A stretch of 64,000 nt of DNA from Acinetobacter shaoyimingii (GTDB taxonomy: Bacteria; Pseudomonadota; Gammaproteobacteria; Pseudomonadales; Moraxellaceae): positions 1,240,001-1,304,000 of the forward strand of contig NZ_CP049801.1 in NCBI RefSeq assembly GCF_011578045.1. Direction: 5' to 3'. Below, in pieces: positions 16,463 to 25,644 of this stretch. The notes beneath the pieces were generated by a model. It did no database searches. It was not told the origin of the DNA and worked only from the letters and a program-made list of their open reading frames with translations. The translations under genes were made by a program, and so were the position numbers. Position 1 is the first letter of the stretch. Each line of letters opens with the position of its first letter.

Positions 16463-17809
16463 ATGACAGACATCCAACCCACCGTATCATTGCAAAAAAA
16501 ACTGGTTAAAACTTCTGTAATCAGTTCAATTGTTGCAGGGCTGATTGCATTTGTATTACTGATGGCTTTAACGGTTTATCAGACCATGGATGTGCATGAT
16601 GAAATTATGGATGAAATTTCAGATATGTTGTTGGTGTCTGATTTGAGTGCCAGTTCAGGCAATCAATTGGATGAGTTAAGTGATGAATTTGATATTGAAT
16701 ATCAACTCTCTACACCAAGCCATTTGTTGACGCATTCTCCTGAATTTAACCCTGCTTATGAGCGTATTACACCGTCCTATGTTTCGTCTAAAGGCTATGG
16801 TTATGCATGGTTAAATGGCACGTTGATGCGTACTTATTCATTTGATCAAGATCAGCAGCATGTCAGTATGTATCAGCCAATGACTGAACGCTTTAAGGAT
16901 GCCTTGCAAAGCCTATTGGGCTACGCGCTGATTCTATTGATTTTGTGGTTGATCCAGTGGTTTATTTTAAAATATTCAGTGCGCAAACAATTTATATCTA
17001 TTCACGAATTGTCCAATGAAATCTCAGCAAAAAATGCGCATGATTTAACGCCGATTCAACAAAAATCACCTGCACTTGAAGAACTTCAACCCATGGTTTT
17101 GCAACTCAATCAGATGTTGTTACGTCTTGATCATTCTTTGCAAGCAGAACAACGTTTTACCGCAGATGCATCGCATGAGTTACGTTCGCCACTTTCAGCG
17201 ATTCAAATGCGTCTCCAATTGTTAAAGCGTAAGTATGCAGACACGGCACCGACATTGGCACAAGATATGAATCAAATTTCAACCGATGTCGCACGTGGTA
17301 CACAAGTCTTAGAAAATCTATTACTACTTGCACGCTTGGATCCATCCCAAACGACAGAGTTGCCTCATGAGCAGTTTGATTTAACCGATACCATACAAGC
17401 CGTGATTAAATCTTTGCACCCGTTTGCTTTAGAAAAGCAGGTCACTTTTGATTTACAGCTCGAAAACTCGGTTATCGATGCCAATAAAGACCTGATTTTT
17501 ACTTGTGTACGTAATTTAATTGATAACGCAATTCGCTATACACCAAATAATGGGCAAATTAAAATTCAGCTTGCCAACAATGCGGATGGCAGTACACAAG
17601 TCATCATTGAAAATAGCGGACAAACTTTACCTGAAGAAGTTTTAAATCGTTTAGGTGAGCGTTTTTATCGACAACTGGGCACCAAAACAACAGGCTCTGG
17701 ATTAGGACTTTCAATCTGTAAAAAAATTATTGATTTGCATCAAGCAGGTATTGCTTTTACACATTCTGAGTTGGGCGGATTGAAAGTGACCATTCATTTT
17801 TCACGTTAA
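16463..17809 (+). CDS. Sensor histidine kinase, QseC-like
   Basis: The 448-residue inner-membrane kinase has TM1 (VISSIVAGLIAFVLLMALTV), a periplasmic sensor region of about 110 residues, TM2 (LLGYALILLILWLIQWFIL), a HAMP-like linker, the H box FTADASHELRSPLSAI near 230, the N box RNLIDNAIRYTPNNG near 352 and the G2 box GSGLGLSICKKI near 413. The pairing with an OmpR-type regulator and YgiW-like genes resembles qseBC loci. The periplasmic region gives no hint of the stimulus. It follows the regulator gene by six bases, so the two are co-transcribed. Confidence 0.92.
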   Translation: MTDIQPTVSLQKKLVKTSVISSIVAGLIAFVLLMALTVYQTMDVHDEIMDEISDMLLVSDLSASSGNQLDELSDEFDIEYQLSTPSHLLTHSPEFNPAYERITPSYVSSKGYGYAWLNGTLMRTYSFDQDQQHVSMYQPMTERFKDALQSLLGYALILLILWLIQWFILKYSVRKQFISIHELSNEISAKNAHDLTPIQQKSPALEELQPMVLQLNQMLLRLDHSLQAEQRFTADASHELRSPLSAIQMRLQLLKRKYADTAPTLAQDMNQISTDVARGTQVLENLLLLARLDPSQTTELPHEQFDLTDTIQAVIKSLHPFALEKQVTFDLQLENSVIDANKDLIFTCVRNLIDNAIRYTPNNGQIKIQLANNADGSTQVIIENSGQTLPEEVLNRLGERFYRQLGTKTTGSGLGLSICKKIIDLHQAGIAFTHSELGGLKVTIHFSR

Positions 17810-17971
17810 AAATAGATGTGATCAATCGAGATGTTTTAAGCTTTATCTTAAACATCTTCAAGCAAGTGAATGCGTTGCAAGCTGGTTTGTTTTTTATGCT
17901 CGTCATTCTTCAGCGACTTTGTGTGAGTGCATCTAAAGTATTTAATTCGGTCATAAAATTGGGCAATAAAA

Positions 17972-18000
17972 AAGCAGTAGACCTTAGAGATTTACTGCTT
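17972..18000 (-). terminator. Terminator of hemP
   Basis: AAGCAGTA (17972-17979) and TACTGCTT (17993-18000) form an 8-bp stem; read on the minus strand the stem is followed by TTTTTTATTG. It is about 40 bases beyond the hemP stop. Confidence 0.75.
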
Positions 18001-18041
18001 GTTCCCACGATTATTATTATGTACAGGTGTCGATAGTCGTG

Positions 18042-18212
18042 TTATTTGGTCAAAATCAGGCGATTATTGCGAGTTAGGCGTAAACGGTATTCTTCCCCAG
18101 CATGCATGATGCGAATTTCGCGACCTAAAGCGAATAAATTGTTTGAATGTAGCATAGGTAGTGATTGGTGAGTTTCAGTATTACGTGTAAATAAGCTAAA
18201 TGGTGCGTTCAT
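18042..18212 (-). CDS. hemP: Hemin uptake protein HemP
   Basis: HemP is a small protein of iron and heme uptake loci. The 56-residue product ends with SNNLFALGREIRIMHAGEEY followed by RLRLTRNNRLILTK, the diagnostic HemP C-terminus. I take the ATG at 18212 (MNAPFSLF) because GGAG stands ten bases upstream on the minus strand; the open frame extends 22 codons further but that part overlaps a Fur box. Two Fur-box-like sites lie just upstream, so expression under iron limitation is expected. No heme receptor gene is adjacent, which is common for HemP in Acinetobacter. Confidence 0.88.
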   Translation of the reverse strand: MNAPFSLFTRNTETHQSLPMLHSNNLFALGREIRIMHAGEEYRLRLTRNNRLILTK

Positions 18213-18249
18213 TATTTTCGACTCCGTGGTGTGTAGTGAATGGTTTAAA

Positions 18250-18264
18250 TGATAATCATTATCG
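18250..18264. promoter_or_regulatory. Fur box upstream of hemP (proximal)
   Basis: TGATAAT-C-ATTATCG matches the 7-1-7 Fur consensus (TGATAAT-N-ATTATCA) at 13 of the 14 fixed positions. It is 38 bases upstream of the hemP ATG. Confidence 0.9.
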
Positions 18265-18278
18265 AATAGATCTGTCAA

Positions 18279-18293
18279 CGATAATTTTTATCA
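18279..18293. promoter_or_regulatory. Fur box upstream of hemP (distal)
   Basis: CGATAAT-T-TTTATCA matches the 7-1-7 Fur pattern with two deviations. Together with the proximal site it suggests cooperative Fur binding over the hemP promoter; it is also close to the start of the divergent mutT gene. Confidence 0.7.
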
Positions 18294-18349
18294 TTTATAA
18301 AAAAACTATATTTGCTTACACTTGGGCAAACTTAAAAGATTTTTGATGA

Positions 18350-19306
18350 ATGAATAAACCTACAGTACATGTTGCGATTGCACTCTTATTTCACCAAGGT
18401 CAGGTCTTGGTCGGTTGGCGAGAAGCCAAACAGCATCAGGGCAACAAATACGAATTCCCTGGTGGCAAAGTGGAAGACAATGAAACCCCAGTCCAAGCGT
18501 GTAGACGTGAAACTTTTGAAGAAGTTGGCATCGATATTGAACGTTGGTTTGTATTTGATGAAATTCACCACGAATATGATGATCTGTACGTACATTTGCA
18601 TTTATTTCATGCAGGGGTTGAGTCAAGTCAGTTGAGTCAAATCAATAGGCCATGGACGTGGTATCTGCGCAATCAACTTAAAAATTTGAATTTTCCTAAA
18701 GGCAATGACGTGATTATTCAACGATTGGTTTGGCCTGATCAGATGTGTTTCATAAACGATCAAAACTTTGACCTCAATCAGTATCTGCTTGATCAGGAAA
18801 ATACCCATATATATTGGGGCAGGCTCAACCCAAATATTGCGACTATAGAAAGCTTGAATGCGCTTTCCGATGCAATTAAAGCTCGATTGATGATTGATTT
18901 AGAGATATTTCAGCAACTGCATGCTTTGGAACAACGAAAATATGCTGCTGTATGTGTAGCAACAGATCAGCTCAATGCCGTGGTAGCCAAGATTAACAAT
19001 ATCCAATATGATCGCCAAAAGACTAACCGAGTTGCAGACTTCGTTACACAGCCAGCTATCAATCGAGCTGAACTGCTTAACATACCAATGGCTACGAATG
19101 TACTGGCGTATTGTCGAACTTCAAAAGATGTACAACATGCTCTTCATTTAGGCTGCGATGCCATTGTGTGTGTAGATGATGCAATGCAAAAAAGCAATGA
19201 ACTTAAAACAATATTCACTCAAGCTCAAGATTTTACGCAGGGTAAACATGCAGATGCAGATATAGAACAGACTCAAATGCAATGTCATGTTCCAGTTTAC
19301 CTGTAA
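18350..19306 (+). CDS. MutT-like Nudix hydrolase fused to a ThiE/TenI-like domain
   Basis: The 318-residue protein has an N-terminal MutT domain (residues about 5-130) with the Nudix box GGKVEDNETPVQAC followed by RRETFEEVGID, the diphosphate-cleaving site used on 8-oxo-dGTP-type substrates. The C-terminal half is a divergent thiamine-phosphate-synthase-like barrel (LGCDAIVCVDDAM near 275), without obvious ThiE catalytic residues. This MutT-ThiE fusion is widespread in gammaproteobacteria. The start MNKPTVHVAIALLF is at an ATG that overlaps another out-of-phase ATGAATGA. Whether the C-terminal domain is catalytic is unknown. Confidence 0.9.
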   Translation: MNKPTVHVAIALLFHQGQVLVGWREAKQHQGNKYEFPGGKVEDNETPVQACRRETFEEVGIDIERWFVFDEIHHEYDDLYVHLHLFHAGVESSQLSQINRPWTWYLRNQLKNLNFPKGNDVIIQRLVWPDQMCFINDQNFDLNQYLLDQENTHIYWGRLNPNIATIESLNALSDAIKARLMIDLEIFQQLHALEQRKYAAVCVATDQLNAVVAKINNIQYDRQKTNRVADFVTQPAINRAELLNIPMATNVLAYCRTSKDVQHALHLGCDAIVCVDDAMQKSNELKTIFTQAQDFTQGKHADADIEQTQMQCHVPVYL

Positions 19307-19396
19307 TGATTTAAAAGATTTATTTAAAGGATTTCACAGTTCAATTGCATTCTCTCTATGCATTAATCTGAGTACTAAAATTCGATATGTGTAAAA

Positions 19397-19419
19397 AACG
19401 GGTGATCGAGCACCCGTTT
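19397..19419. terminator. Terminator between mutT-thiE and lpoP
   Basis: AACGGGTG (19397-19404) pairs with CACCCGTT (19411-19418). A run of six A precedes the stem, so the T-tract is best on the minus strand; it lies between two convergent genes. Confidence 0.8.
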
Positions 19420-19517
19420 GAATCTTTACAATCCGTCTTATTGATTAAGCGTGGTCAACAATGCACATGACACAATAGCTCATGAAACAAACAGCTTCAT
19501 GACACCATAGTCCATGA

Positions 19518-20075
19518 TCATAGTGCTTTAATTTGAGCTTGAGCTTCTTTTAAGCTTGTCGCATCTTTATTGTTTTGCGCAGCTTTTAATACAATTTGCC
19601 AAAGTTGACGTTTCATCGCATTACTTTGTGCATAACTGAGACCACGACGCGCCAATGCGTCTGCTTTTTTTGCTTGGTTGGTGTTGTTCGCCACCAAAGC
19701 CAAGTACATATAAGTTTCCGCAGATTGCGGAGCAATGCGCTGTGCCTGTAATGCCGCTTGTTCAGCTTCAGTCCATTTTCCAGATTTATAAGCGCTTTGG
19801 GTTTGTTGAATCAATTTTTTAAAGGCAGGGAGGTTGCGTCCATCATCAAATGTTTGTGTTGTTTTTTTCTGTTGCGGTGGAATGATGACATTCATCGATT
19901 CACGTTTAATCTCAGGTTGATCATACGGTGTAACTTGTACGCCATCTGGATTACGCGTAGCAGATTCTGTTTTTTTTGAACCTTGTTGAGTGCTTGGTTG
20001 AGAACTTTGTGGCAAGGACTGGCAACCCACTAAAGTGACCATAATTGAAAAGAAAAGGCTGTGTTTTAAATACAT
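19518..20075 (-). CDS. lpoP: LpoP-like TPR lipoprotein, probable activator of PBP1B
   Basis: The 185-residue protein has a lipoprotein signal (FFSIMVTLVGC), a linker rich in S, Q and P, and two or three TPR-like helical hairpins from about residue 85 (FKKLIQQTQSAYKSGKWTEA, then AETYMYLALVANNTNQAKKA). In Pseudomonas the TPR lipoprotein LpoP is encoded next to PBP1B and stimulates it from the outer membrane. The same layout and size here, directly downstream of mrcB, supports that role. A strong hairpin lies between the two genes, so lpoP may also have its own promoter. Confidence 0.8.
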   Translation of the reverse strand: MYLKHSLFFSIMVTLVGCQSLPQSSQPSTQQGSKKTESATRNPDGVQVTPYDQPEIKRESMNVIIPPQQKKTTQTFDDGRNLPAFKKLIQQTQSAYKSGKWTEAEQAALQAQRIAPQSAETYMYLALVANNTNQAKKADALARRGLSYAQSNAMKRQLWQIVLKAAQNNKDATSLKEAQAQIKAL

Positions 20076-20187
20076 ATTATTTACTCTTATTCAAAAAGCT
20101 ACACATCATCAAGAATCATTATTTGTCGTTCATTATGGCGATAAAATCAGCATGAATAAAGCAGAATCAATGATGCAGATAAAAAAT

Positions 20188-20218
20188 TACCCCAATTCTC
20201 GCTTAAAGAATTGGGGTA
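20188..20218 (-). terminator. Terminator after mrcB
   Basis: TACCCCAATTCT (20188-20199) pairs with AGAATTGGGGTA (20207-20218), with the T-rich flank on the minus strand (AATTTTTT). It may attenuate read-through into lpoP. Confidence 0.88.
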
Positions 20219-20236
20219 TTTCAGTAGCATTTTCAA

Positions 20237-22639
20237 TTAAGGTTCGTATTGACCACTAGAAATGATACGGCCGTTATTTGGTCGATTTGAAAGCTCTCTT
20301 TGCATGTCACTTTCACTTTCACGGATATAGTTTTCCATGTTATCGGGTTGTTCTGAATTCATTGATTCAGGATCTGGCTCAATGGCTTGTTCCACTTCAT
20401 AATTAGGCAAACCACATTCAGTTGCACGTCGAGGAACCGTATTCGTTAGCATAGGGATGTAAAGACTACCTTCACAACCTTGGCCTGATAAATCACCGGT
20501 TGCTGTGTCAATCCAGTGCCATTGTACATCGTCAGGTTGTCTTAAATTGACAGGTTTCTGGCGAAGCTGTTTCATGACATTGGTCCATACAGGTAATGCC
20601 CCTGAAGAACCCGTTAAACCAGTAACTTTGTTATTGTCCAGTCCTAACCAAACCACAGCAACATGATTGCCAGAATAGCCTGCAAACCATGAATCACGTG
20701 TATCATTGGTGGTACCTGATTTACCAGCAAGATTGAGCTGATTTGAGAGACTATTATAAGCTGAGCGACCAGTTCCTGATGACATTACTCGTTGTAGGCC
20801 GTAGTTCAACAGATAAGCGCTTGCAGGATCAATGGTTTGTTGAACATTGAGCGTATAACGCTCTAAAACTTCACCTTTTGAATCGACCACAGAACGAATT
20901 GCTTTGTTTGGATATTTAAATCCGCCTGTTGCAAAGTTGCCGTAAATACTCAGTACTTCCATGGGTGACATATCTACCGCACCCAAGAAAATAGACGGGT
21001 AGGTTGGAATATTCGAAGTCACACCGAACTTGGTTAAATGATTACTAAATGAAGATAATCCGAATTCTTGACCTAAACGTACAGCTGACAGGTTATAAGA
21101 ATTGGCAAGGGCTTGTGCCATAGGCACATTGCCATAACCACTGCCACTATAGTTTTTCGGTGTCCAAGATTTACCGCCATTTACAGGGATGGAGATTGGC
21201 TGATCTTCAATTAAACTTGCCCAGTTATAACGACCAGATTCTAATGCATTGAGATAAATCACGGGTTTGAGCAAAGACCCGACTTGACGTTTTGCATCGA
21301 TGGTCCGGTTAAAGCCTGTAAAGTCTTTGGTCGAGCCGACAGCAGCGATCAATTCCCCATTTTCAGGGTTAGAGACCAACACTGCACCTTGTAAGTCTTT
21401 TAAACGTTTTGGATTGGCTTTGGCTAATCGATCGACAGAAGCCACAAAGGTATTTTGGACTTTAGTTTGCGCAATAGGATCTAGGCTTGTAAAAATTCTT
21501 AAGCCTTGATTGGTTAAATCACTTTCTTGATATTCATTTTTTAACTGACGACGCACAATATCCATAAAGTCTGGGAAACGTGCTGGACCAATGGTTGGCT
21601 TACTAATGATATTCAGTGGTTTAGCAGATTCAGTTTCATACTGCTCTTGAGTCAAATAGCCCATGACCACCATATTTTGCAAAACGATATTTCGACGTTT
21701 GATTGCGCCTTCAGGATTTTTCCAAGGGTTATAGAGGGTAGGACCTTGAACCAAGCCGACCAAATAAGCTTGCTGAGCAATACTGAGTTCACTTAGAGGC
21801 ATACCAAAATAGAATTGTGATGCCAAACCATAACCATTCACTGAATAGTTACCATTTTGACCTAAGTTCACTTCATTTAAATAGGCTTCTAAAATCTCAT
21901 CTTTGTCATAGTGAAACTCTAATAACAATGCCATGAGTGCTTCGTTGACTTTACGTTTTAATGTACGCTCAGGGGTTAAAAAGAAATTTTTAACCAACTG
22001 TTGAGTCAGCGTTGAACCCCCTTGTCGTTTTCCACCTGTCACATTACTGACCAGGGCACGTGCTGTACCACGCACTGAAATACCATGATGATGATAGAAA
22101 TTGCGATCTTCGGTAGCGATCAAGGCTTCAATGAGTGGTTTAGGCACTTTATTGAGTTTAATCAGAACACGGTCTTCATTGTGCTGCGGATAAATACCGC
22201 CAATGAGCATGGGCTCTAAACGCACGATACCCGTTTCAGAAGGTTTAGTGGCTTTAATCTCAGTGATCTGATCATTTCCAAATTTGACCTGCAAAATTTG
22301 TTCTGGGTCTATACGTTCACTATAGTCAAAACCGCGGGTATGCACGTACAAGATATTGTTTTGAACCAAATAGCTACCAGACTTGTCATAGTTGTCTGAT
22401 TTTTTGTAGCCCAACAATTTAAGTTCTTGCTCGAAATCTGCTTGTGCAATGGGTGCATTGCTATAGATTTCTAATGGGCGTGCAAATACTTTCGCAGGAA
22501 TATCCCAACGATTTCCTTCAAATTTGTCACGTATGACATTATCTAAACGAATAAGATAGATACTAAATCCAACAAATCCTGCAATGATCAACACTGAAAA
22601 AATCAATGCGATTAAGCCAATACCACGTTCTGACTTCAT
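20237..22639 (-). CDS. mrcB: Bifunctional penicillin-binding protein 1B
   Basis: PBP1B polymerises and cross-links peptidoglycan. The 800-residue protein has one N-terminal TM helix (GLIALIFSVLIIAGFVGFSI), a UB2H-like domain (RPLEIYSNAPIAQADFEQEL), a GT51 transglycosylase domain with the catalytic glutamate in ATEDRNFYHHHG near residue 177, GGSTLTQQLVKNFFL and EAYLNEVNLGQNG, and a transpeptidase domain with the SxxK serine in GSLLKPV, SYN and KSGTT. The C-terminal tail is acidic and polar. The start at 22639 (MKSERGIGLIAL) gives a short cytoplasmic tail. LpoP, its likely activator, follows. Confidence 0.96.
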   Translation of the reverse strand: MKSERGIGLIALIFSVLIIAGFVGFSIYLIRLDNVIRDKFEGNRWDIPAKVFARPLEIYSNAPIAQADFEQELKLLGYKKSDNYDKSGSYLVQNNILYVHTRGFDYSERIDPEQILQVKFGNDQITEIKATKPSETGIVRLEPMLIGGIYPQHNEDRVLIKLNKVPKPLIEALIATEDRNFYHHHGISVRGTARALVSNVTGGKRQGGSTLTQQLVKNFFLTPERTLKRKVNEALMALLLEFHYDKDEILEAYLNEVNLGQNGNYSVNGYGLASQFYFGMPLSELSIAQQAYLVGLVQGPTLYNPWKNPEGAIKRRNIVLQNMVVMGYLTQEQYETESAKPLNIISKPTIGPARFPDFMDIVRRQLKNEYQESDLTNQGLRIFTSLDPIAQTKVQNTFVASVDRLAKANPKRLKDLQGAVLVSNPENGELIAAVGSTKDFTGFNRTIDAKRQVGSLLKPVIYLNALESGRYNWASLIEDQPISIPVNGGKSWTPKNYSGSGYGNVPMAQALANSYNLSAVRLGQEFGLSSFSNHLTKFGVTSNIPTYPSIFLGAVDMSPMEVLSIYGNFATGGFKYPNKAIRSVVDSKGEVLERYTLNVQQTIDPASAYLLNYGLQRVMSSGTGRSAYNSLSNQLNLAGKSGTTNDTRDSWFAGYSGNHVAVVWLGLDNNKVTGLTGSSGALPVWTNVMKQLRQKPVNLRQPDDVQWHWIDTATGDLSGQGCEGSLYIPMLTNTVPRRATECGLPNYEVEQAIEPDPESMNSEQPDNMENYIRESESDMQRELSNRPNNGRIISSGQYEP

Positions 22640-23169
22640 AAACGACTAATAAAACCATGATTATTTTCACTAATCATGCGAAGCTTTTTCTTATTTTGCA
22701 ATAATGAAAATGTGAAATTCTGGAAATATGCCCACTGGTTCATATTTAAGTCACAAAAAAAATAGCTCGGCGAATTGGAAAAATGCTGCATTGTTTTTGA
22801 TATGAACCGATTACAAGCTTTGCCAAGTCTAGTTTTGCTACTCATCAACCGTAAAATCTAAGAGAATGAATATTGGAAAAATCCAATGTTTTTAAGCTTG
22901 AAAATTTTGAAATTATTTTTAATGGTGATGAGTTTTTTGAGCATTGAATCATCAATTGTGAATTTTTGATGTAATTTCACAGTGAAGACTTGACTCAGTG
23001 ACTAAATTACTGGAATTTTAGTGTAGTAAAGAATACATCTATTTCCGTAATAATAAGTCATTAACAGTAATGATTGAATGTTGAAAACGTTAGATTAGAC
23101 TGACAAATTGTCATTTATTTGACTGTTAATGTTATTATATCTCGGAATAACACTGGAGCCTCTGCATAC
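22640..23169. other. Intergenic region between divergent mrcB and nadK
   Basis: No credible gene. A 70-codon minus-strand frame at 22636-22848 overlaps the mrcB start and lacks recognisable features. The region should hold both promoters; GGAG at 23155-23158 serves nadK. Confidence 0.5.
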
Positions 23170-24075
23170 GTGCAACTATCAGCCAAGACCTTTCGTAATA
23201 TTGGACTCATTGGACGACCAGACAATGCTTCTGTCGTTGAAACACTGATTTTAATTCGTGATCATCTATTAAGTATTGGTTTGCACCCTGTATTTGATTC
23301 TGAAACAGCCAAACTTGTACCCAATCATAATACGCAAACTGTCAGCCGTGCCTTATTGGGTGAAGTGGTTGACTTGGTGATTGTGGTGGGTGGTGATGGC
23401 TCGTTATTACATGCTGCACGGGCACTGGTCAAATTTAACACCCCAGTCTTAGGGGTCAATCGTGGCCGACTCGGATTCTTAACTGACATCAAGCCATCTG
23501 AAGTGTTGTTTAAGTTAGATCAAGTATTGCAAGGCGAGTTTCTATTGGAGCGCCGTTTCTTATTGGAAATGGAAATTCGCACCAAAAACGAATCGATCTA
23601 TGATGCAATCGCCTTAAACGATATTGTTTTACATTCGGGTAAGTCGGTGCATATGATTGACTTCGAATTAAACATCGATGGGCAATATGTTTACCGTCAA
23701 CATAGTGATGGACTCATTGTATCGACCCCAACGGGTTCAACTGCATATTCGCTGTCGGGTGGTGGTCCAATTTTACATCCAAGTATGGATGCCATTGCGT
23801 TAGTGCCGATGCATCCGCATACTTTGTCATCTCGACCAATTGTGGTGGGTGGACAAAGTGAAATTAAGATTTTAATTCGTGAAAATCGTGTATTGCCAAT
23901 GGTCAGTGCTGACGGGCAAAACAGTGTTTCATTGAATATTGGAGATTGTTTACATATCCGTAAGCATCCTTTTAAACTCACCTTACTCCACCCACCTGGT
24001 TATGACTTCTATATGGCATGTCGAACCAAACTGGGTTGGAACCAAGATTTTGATTCATTTCAACAGCAGGATTGA
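23170..24075 (+). CDS. nadK: NAD kinase
   Basis: NadK phosphorylates NAD to NADP in the cytosol. The 301-residue protein has the GGDGSLLHAARALVKF motif near residue 75, the NAD-binding DGLIVSTPTGSTAYSLSGGG near 180 and the C-terminal MACRTKLGWNQDF. The start is a GTG at 23170 (read as MQLSAKTFRNIGLIGRP), with GGAG 11 bases upstream; upstream codons have no family character, though the frame is open back to a TTG at 23119. The next gene begins two bases past the stop, suggesting an operon. Confidence 0.93.
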   Translation: MQLSAKTFRNIGLIGRPDNASVVETLILIRDHLLSIGLHPVFDSETAKLVPNHNTQTVSRALLGEVVDLVIVVGGDGSLLHAARALVKFNTPVLGVNRGRLGFLTDIKPSEVLFKLDQVLQGEFLLERRFLLEMEIRTKNESIYDAIALNDIVLHSGKSVHMIDFELNIDGQYVYRQHSDGLIVSTPTGSTAYSLSGGGPILHPSMDAIALVPMHPHTLSSRPIVVGGQSEIKILIRENRVLPMVSADGQNSVSLNIGDCLHIRKHPFKLTLLHPPGYDFYMACRTKLGWNQDFDSFQQQD

Positions 24076-24077
24076 CC

Positions 24078-24344
24078 ATGAATATTGAACAAATGCTGGC
24101 CGTTTTAGATGCAGATATTGTTGCACGTTTAAAAACAGCCGTTGAAATTGGTAAATGGCCAAATGGTGTTGTTTTGACACAAGAACAACGTCAAATTTCT
24201 ATGCAAGCTGTCATTGCATGGGAAGCAAAAAATTTACCTGAAACTGAACGTTCAGGCTATATCGACAAAGGGCATAAAACTGAAGATGACGAATGTGATT
24301 CGCATGTGCCAGAACCTGAATTTCAACCGATTCGTTTTGTCTAA
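24078..24344 (+). CDS. DUF1315 family protein (YeaC-like)
   Basis: An 88-residue soluble protein with MLAVLDADIVARLKTAVEIG, then KWPNGVVLTQEQRQISMQAV and IAWEAKNLPETERSGYIDKG, the conserved DUF1315 blocks. Function is unknown. The C-terminus is acidic with an ECDSH motif. The ATG at 24078 is two bases past the nadK stop, so it is very probably co-transcribed with nadK; a terminator follows at once. Confidence 0.9.
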   Translation: MNIEQMLAVLDADIVARLKTAVEIGKWPNGVVLTQEQRQISMQAVIAWEAKNLPETERSGYIDKGHKTEDDECDSHVPEPEFQPIRFV

Positions 24345-24371
24345 TTCAATTTGAAATCTAAGCAATAAAAG

Positions 24372-24394
24372 AAGACACTTCGGTGTCTTTTTTA
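24372..24394 (+). terminator. Terminator of the nadK operon
   Basis: AAGACAC (24372-24378), a TTCG tetraloop and GTGTCTT (24383-24389) followed by T; a classical strong terminator. Confidence 0.92.
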
Positions 24395-24564
24395 TTTTGC
24401 TGAAAGAATTAATTTTCTTGAAAATTAAAAGAGATGATTCACGCATGTCTAAATATTTAGCAGGATTGTGTGTCAATAATCTAAATACGATCATTGACGC
24501 ACAATCTAAATGATCAATAAAAGTCCTTATCTTGCGCCAAATAAATACTTTATAAAACAACATC

Positions 24565-24593
24565 TCCCTAACCTTCTCCTAAAAGGAGAGGGA
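24565..24593. repeat. Short REP-like hairpin
   Basis: CTCC(T)AAAA(G)GGAG with flanking CCCTAACC and GAGGG, a sequence style often seen as a dispersed intergenic repeat in gammaproteobacteria. It is about 50 bases beyond the 3' end of the trpD2 gene on the minus strand and could also aid termination there. Only one copy is visible in this window. Confidence 0.45.
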
Positions 24594-24645
24594 ACTTACA
24601 TCATAAATTTCCAACGGTTAAAAACCAATGATGCAACAGGACGAA

Positions 24646-25644
24646 TTATTTTAGACGGTTTTGCCAAAGTTCACGGGCTTTATGCATAGCATCATCATAG
24701 TTGTCACACACACCCATCGTGTAAAGTGCAATGCCCATGGTTTCGGTCACAGCCAATTCACCGTATTCGTGTTGTTGTTTGCCTTCCCAAACGGCTTTAA
24801 AGATTTCTAAATCGAGTTCTTCTTCAATTGGGCTACGGTCGGGTGTGATTTTAGGCAATTCATGCTCATACAATTCACCATTTTTAATGCCGCAAATGAG
24901 GGTTTTGGCATCTGGGTTACGTTCAAATTCACCGCCTTCGCCTTTGATGACCGCACTATTTTTATAGCCTAATTGGAATGCCGCTTGTTGATGCGAACTA
25001 CGATAAGCGGGATGGAAAATGGCTTGTAATGTGGCTTTGGCGTTGAATGGATTAATTAGACGCGCAAGTGTATGAATAGGAGAGCGTAAACCCATGACAT
25101 TACGTAGTGCAATGAGATCACTTAAAATAGGGGAAATAACTTCTAACGGAATATAGGCAAAATGACGCTCAGCCAGTTGTTGTGCTACTTCCGTGTCGTT
25201 TTGGCAGATTGGATAGCCTAAGTATTCTAAAACCTGTTCGGTATATACTCGGTTAAGGGTATGTCCAGATGCACCATGCATGACAATGTTGTAGCCATTT
25301 TTAGCTAGGGTTAATGCAGCCAATAAAAACCATGGATAATGCTTTCGTTTGCCTGCATATGATGACCAGTCGAGATCCACATCTAACGCTTTAAAGTTAA
25401 GTTGATCTTTAGTGGCTTGTACAAAGCCTGTCAATTCATCGACCGATTCTTCCTTGACACGAAGCAGCATGAGAAAAGCACCTAATTGCACGTCCAAAAC
25501 TTCGTCTTTTAATATCATGCTAAAGGCTTGATAGGCTTCATCATAGGTCAGGGAGCGAGCGCCGTTTTTGCCTTTACCAATGATTCGGACAAATTGGGCA
25601 AAAGGGTGTTCAAAGTCTTTATAAAGATTGCGTTTGGTGTTCAT
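24646..25644 (-). CDS. ybiB: TrpD2/YbiB, anthranilate-phosphoribosyltransferase-like protein
   Basis: The 332-residue protein belongs to the nucleoside-phosphorylase/TrpD fold but to the YbiB (TrpD2) group, which binds nucleic acid rather than catalysing tryptophan synthesis. Features are GARSLTYDEAYQAFSMILKD near residue 27, HYPWFLLAALTLAKNGYNIV near 103, MHGASGHTLNRVYTEQVLEYLGY and GLRSPIHTLARLINPF near 195. Motif GEGGEFERNPD near 238 corresponds to the phosphoribosyl-transferase region. It stands alone at the border of the accessory patch. Confidence 0.9.
   Translation of the reverse strand: MNTKRNLYKDFEHPFAQFVRIIGKGKNGARSLTYDEAYQAFSMILKDEVLDVQLGAFLMLLRVKEESVDELTGFVQATKDQLNFKALDVDLDWSSYAGKRKHYPWFLLAALTLAKNGYNIVMHGASGHTLNRVYTEQVLEYLGYPICQNDTEVAQQLAERHFAYIPLEVISPILSDLIALRNVMGLRSPIHTLARLINPFNAKATLQAIFHPAYRSSHQQAAFQLGYKNSAVIKGEGGEFERNPDAKTLICGIKNGELYEHELPKITPDRSPIEEELDLEIFKAVWEGKQQHEYGELAVTETMGIALYTMGVCDNYDDAMHKARELWQNRLK

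Noticed and set aside
17818..18036. 72-codon frame after the sensor kinase
   Set aside because: It runs through the hemP terminator and has no plausible ribosome site.
22636..22848. 70-codon minus-strand frame overlapping the mrcB start
   Set aside because: Overlaps the start by ATGA, but the peptide is without domain and lies in the expected promoter region.
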